From Brachybacterium aquaticum (GTDB lineage Bacteria > Actinomycetota > Actinomycetes > Actinomycetales > Dermabacteraceae), in contig NZ_JACHLZ010000001.1 of assembly GCF_014204755.1 (NCBI RefSeq), positions 1,860,001 through 1,924,000 of the forward strand: 64,000 nt of DNA. The letters are read 5' to 3'. This document shows, piece by piece, positions 63,953-64,000 of the stretch (its first letter is position 1; the number at the start of each line of letters is the position of its first letter). Position numbers and translations under genes: made by a program. The notes beneath the pieces were generated by a model that was given only the letters and a program-made list of their open reading frames with translations, made no database searches and had not been told where the DNA came from.

Positions 63953-64000
63953 GGCTCCACGGTACCCGACGCCGCGCGCTGTCTTGCACCCGTCTTGCGT

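Overview
The window is 64 kb of high-GC DNA with dense, short-spaced genes, GTG starts and many start codons lying 6-7 nt behind a TANNNT-like -10 box (leaderless mRNAs). Together with mycothiol genes (mshA, mshB, a mycothiol-type DsbA nitroreductase), a DUF222/HNH endonuclease and an actinobacterial-type Nei glycosylase, this points to an actinomycete, probably of the order Micrococcales (a Brachybacterium-like genus is my guess). I see no rRNA, tRNA, CRISPR array, prophage or intact insertion sequence.

Layout. 1-4.3 kb: a left-truncated, frameshifted NhaA-DsbA fusion; a TetR repressor divergent from oleate hydratase across a double-palindrome operator. 4.5-8.2 kb: a formaldehyde module, with a HATPase-LuxR regulator divergent from hxlB-hxlA (RuMP pathway) and a glutathione-independent formaldehyde dehydrogenase. 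8.4-11.1 kb: a stand-alone UvrA paralogue. 11.6-12.4 kb: PfpI/DJ-1 protein plus ABM monooxygenase, followed by a decayed IS110-type fragment. 13-16.9 kb: small membrane, YjbR, EEP-phosphatase, AlkD-like and spermidine-synthase-like genes. 17-25 kb: gntR-prpD-prpB-prpC methylcitrate operon, lactate permease and ilvD. 25-31.5 kb: small genes, a truncated TetR, a NarL-type two-component pair and the HNH gene. 31.5-39.7 kb: methyltransferase, mshA-mshB, EEP nuclease with ADP-ribosylglycohydrolase, a His-rich membrane protein and an M13 peptidase. 39.7-42.6 kb: TPP riboswitch, thiamine-type ECF S component and a one-piece ATPase-ATPase-EcfT protein. 42.6-46.8 kb: ankyrin, GNAT, and a DsbA-rpiB-nei-pip gene series. 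47-53.3 kb: a strongly asymmetric heterodimeric ABC exporter, then a secreted protein divergent from a Ser/Thr kinase. 53.5-64 kb: DUF402, PepN, MscS, truncated globin, two thioesterases, an orphan Tat-lipoprotein solute-binding protein and glycogen phosphorylase.

How genes work together. The formaldehyde genes give both assimilation (HxlA/HxlB) and oxidation (FdhA). The prp operon detoxifies propionyl-CoA to pyruvate and succinate and sits beside lactate uptake. MshA/MshB make the thiol used by the DsbA-type enzyme 13 kb away. Most of the window is ordinary chromosomal housekeeping. The features I judge most worth following are the complementary decay of the two ABC nucleotide-binding domains, the interlocked start codons and -10 boxes of the kinase/secreted pair, the HATPase-LuxR regulator of the RuMP genes, and an over-represented palindrome (GTCGGCCGAC) inside coding sequences.
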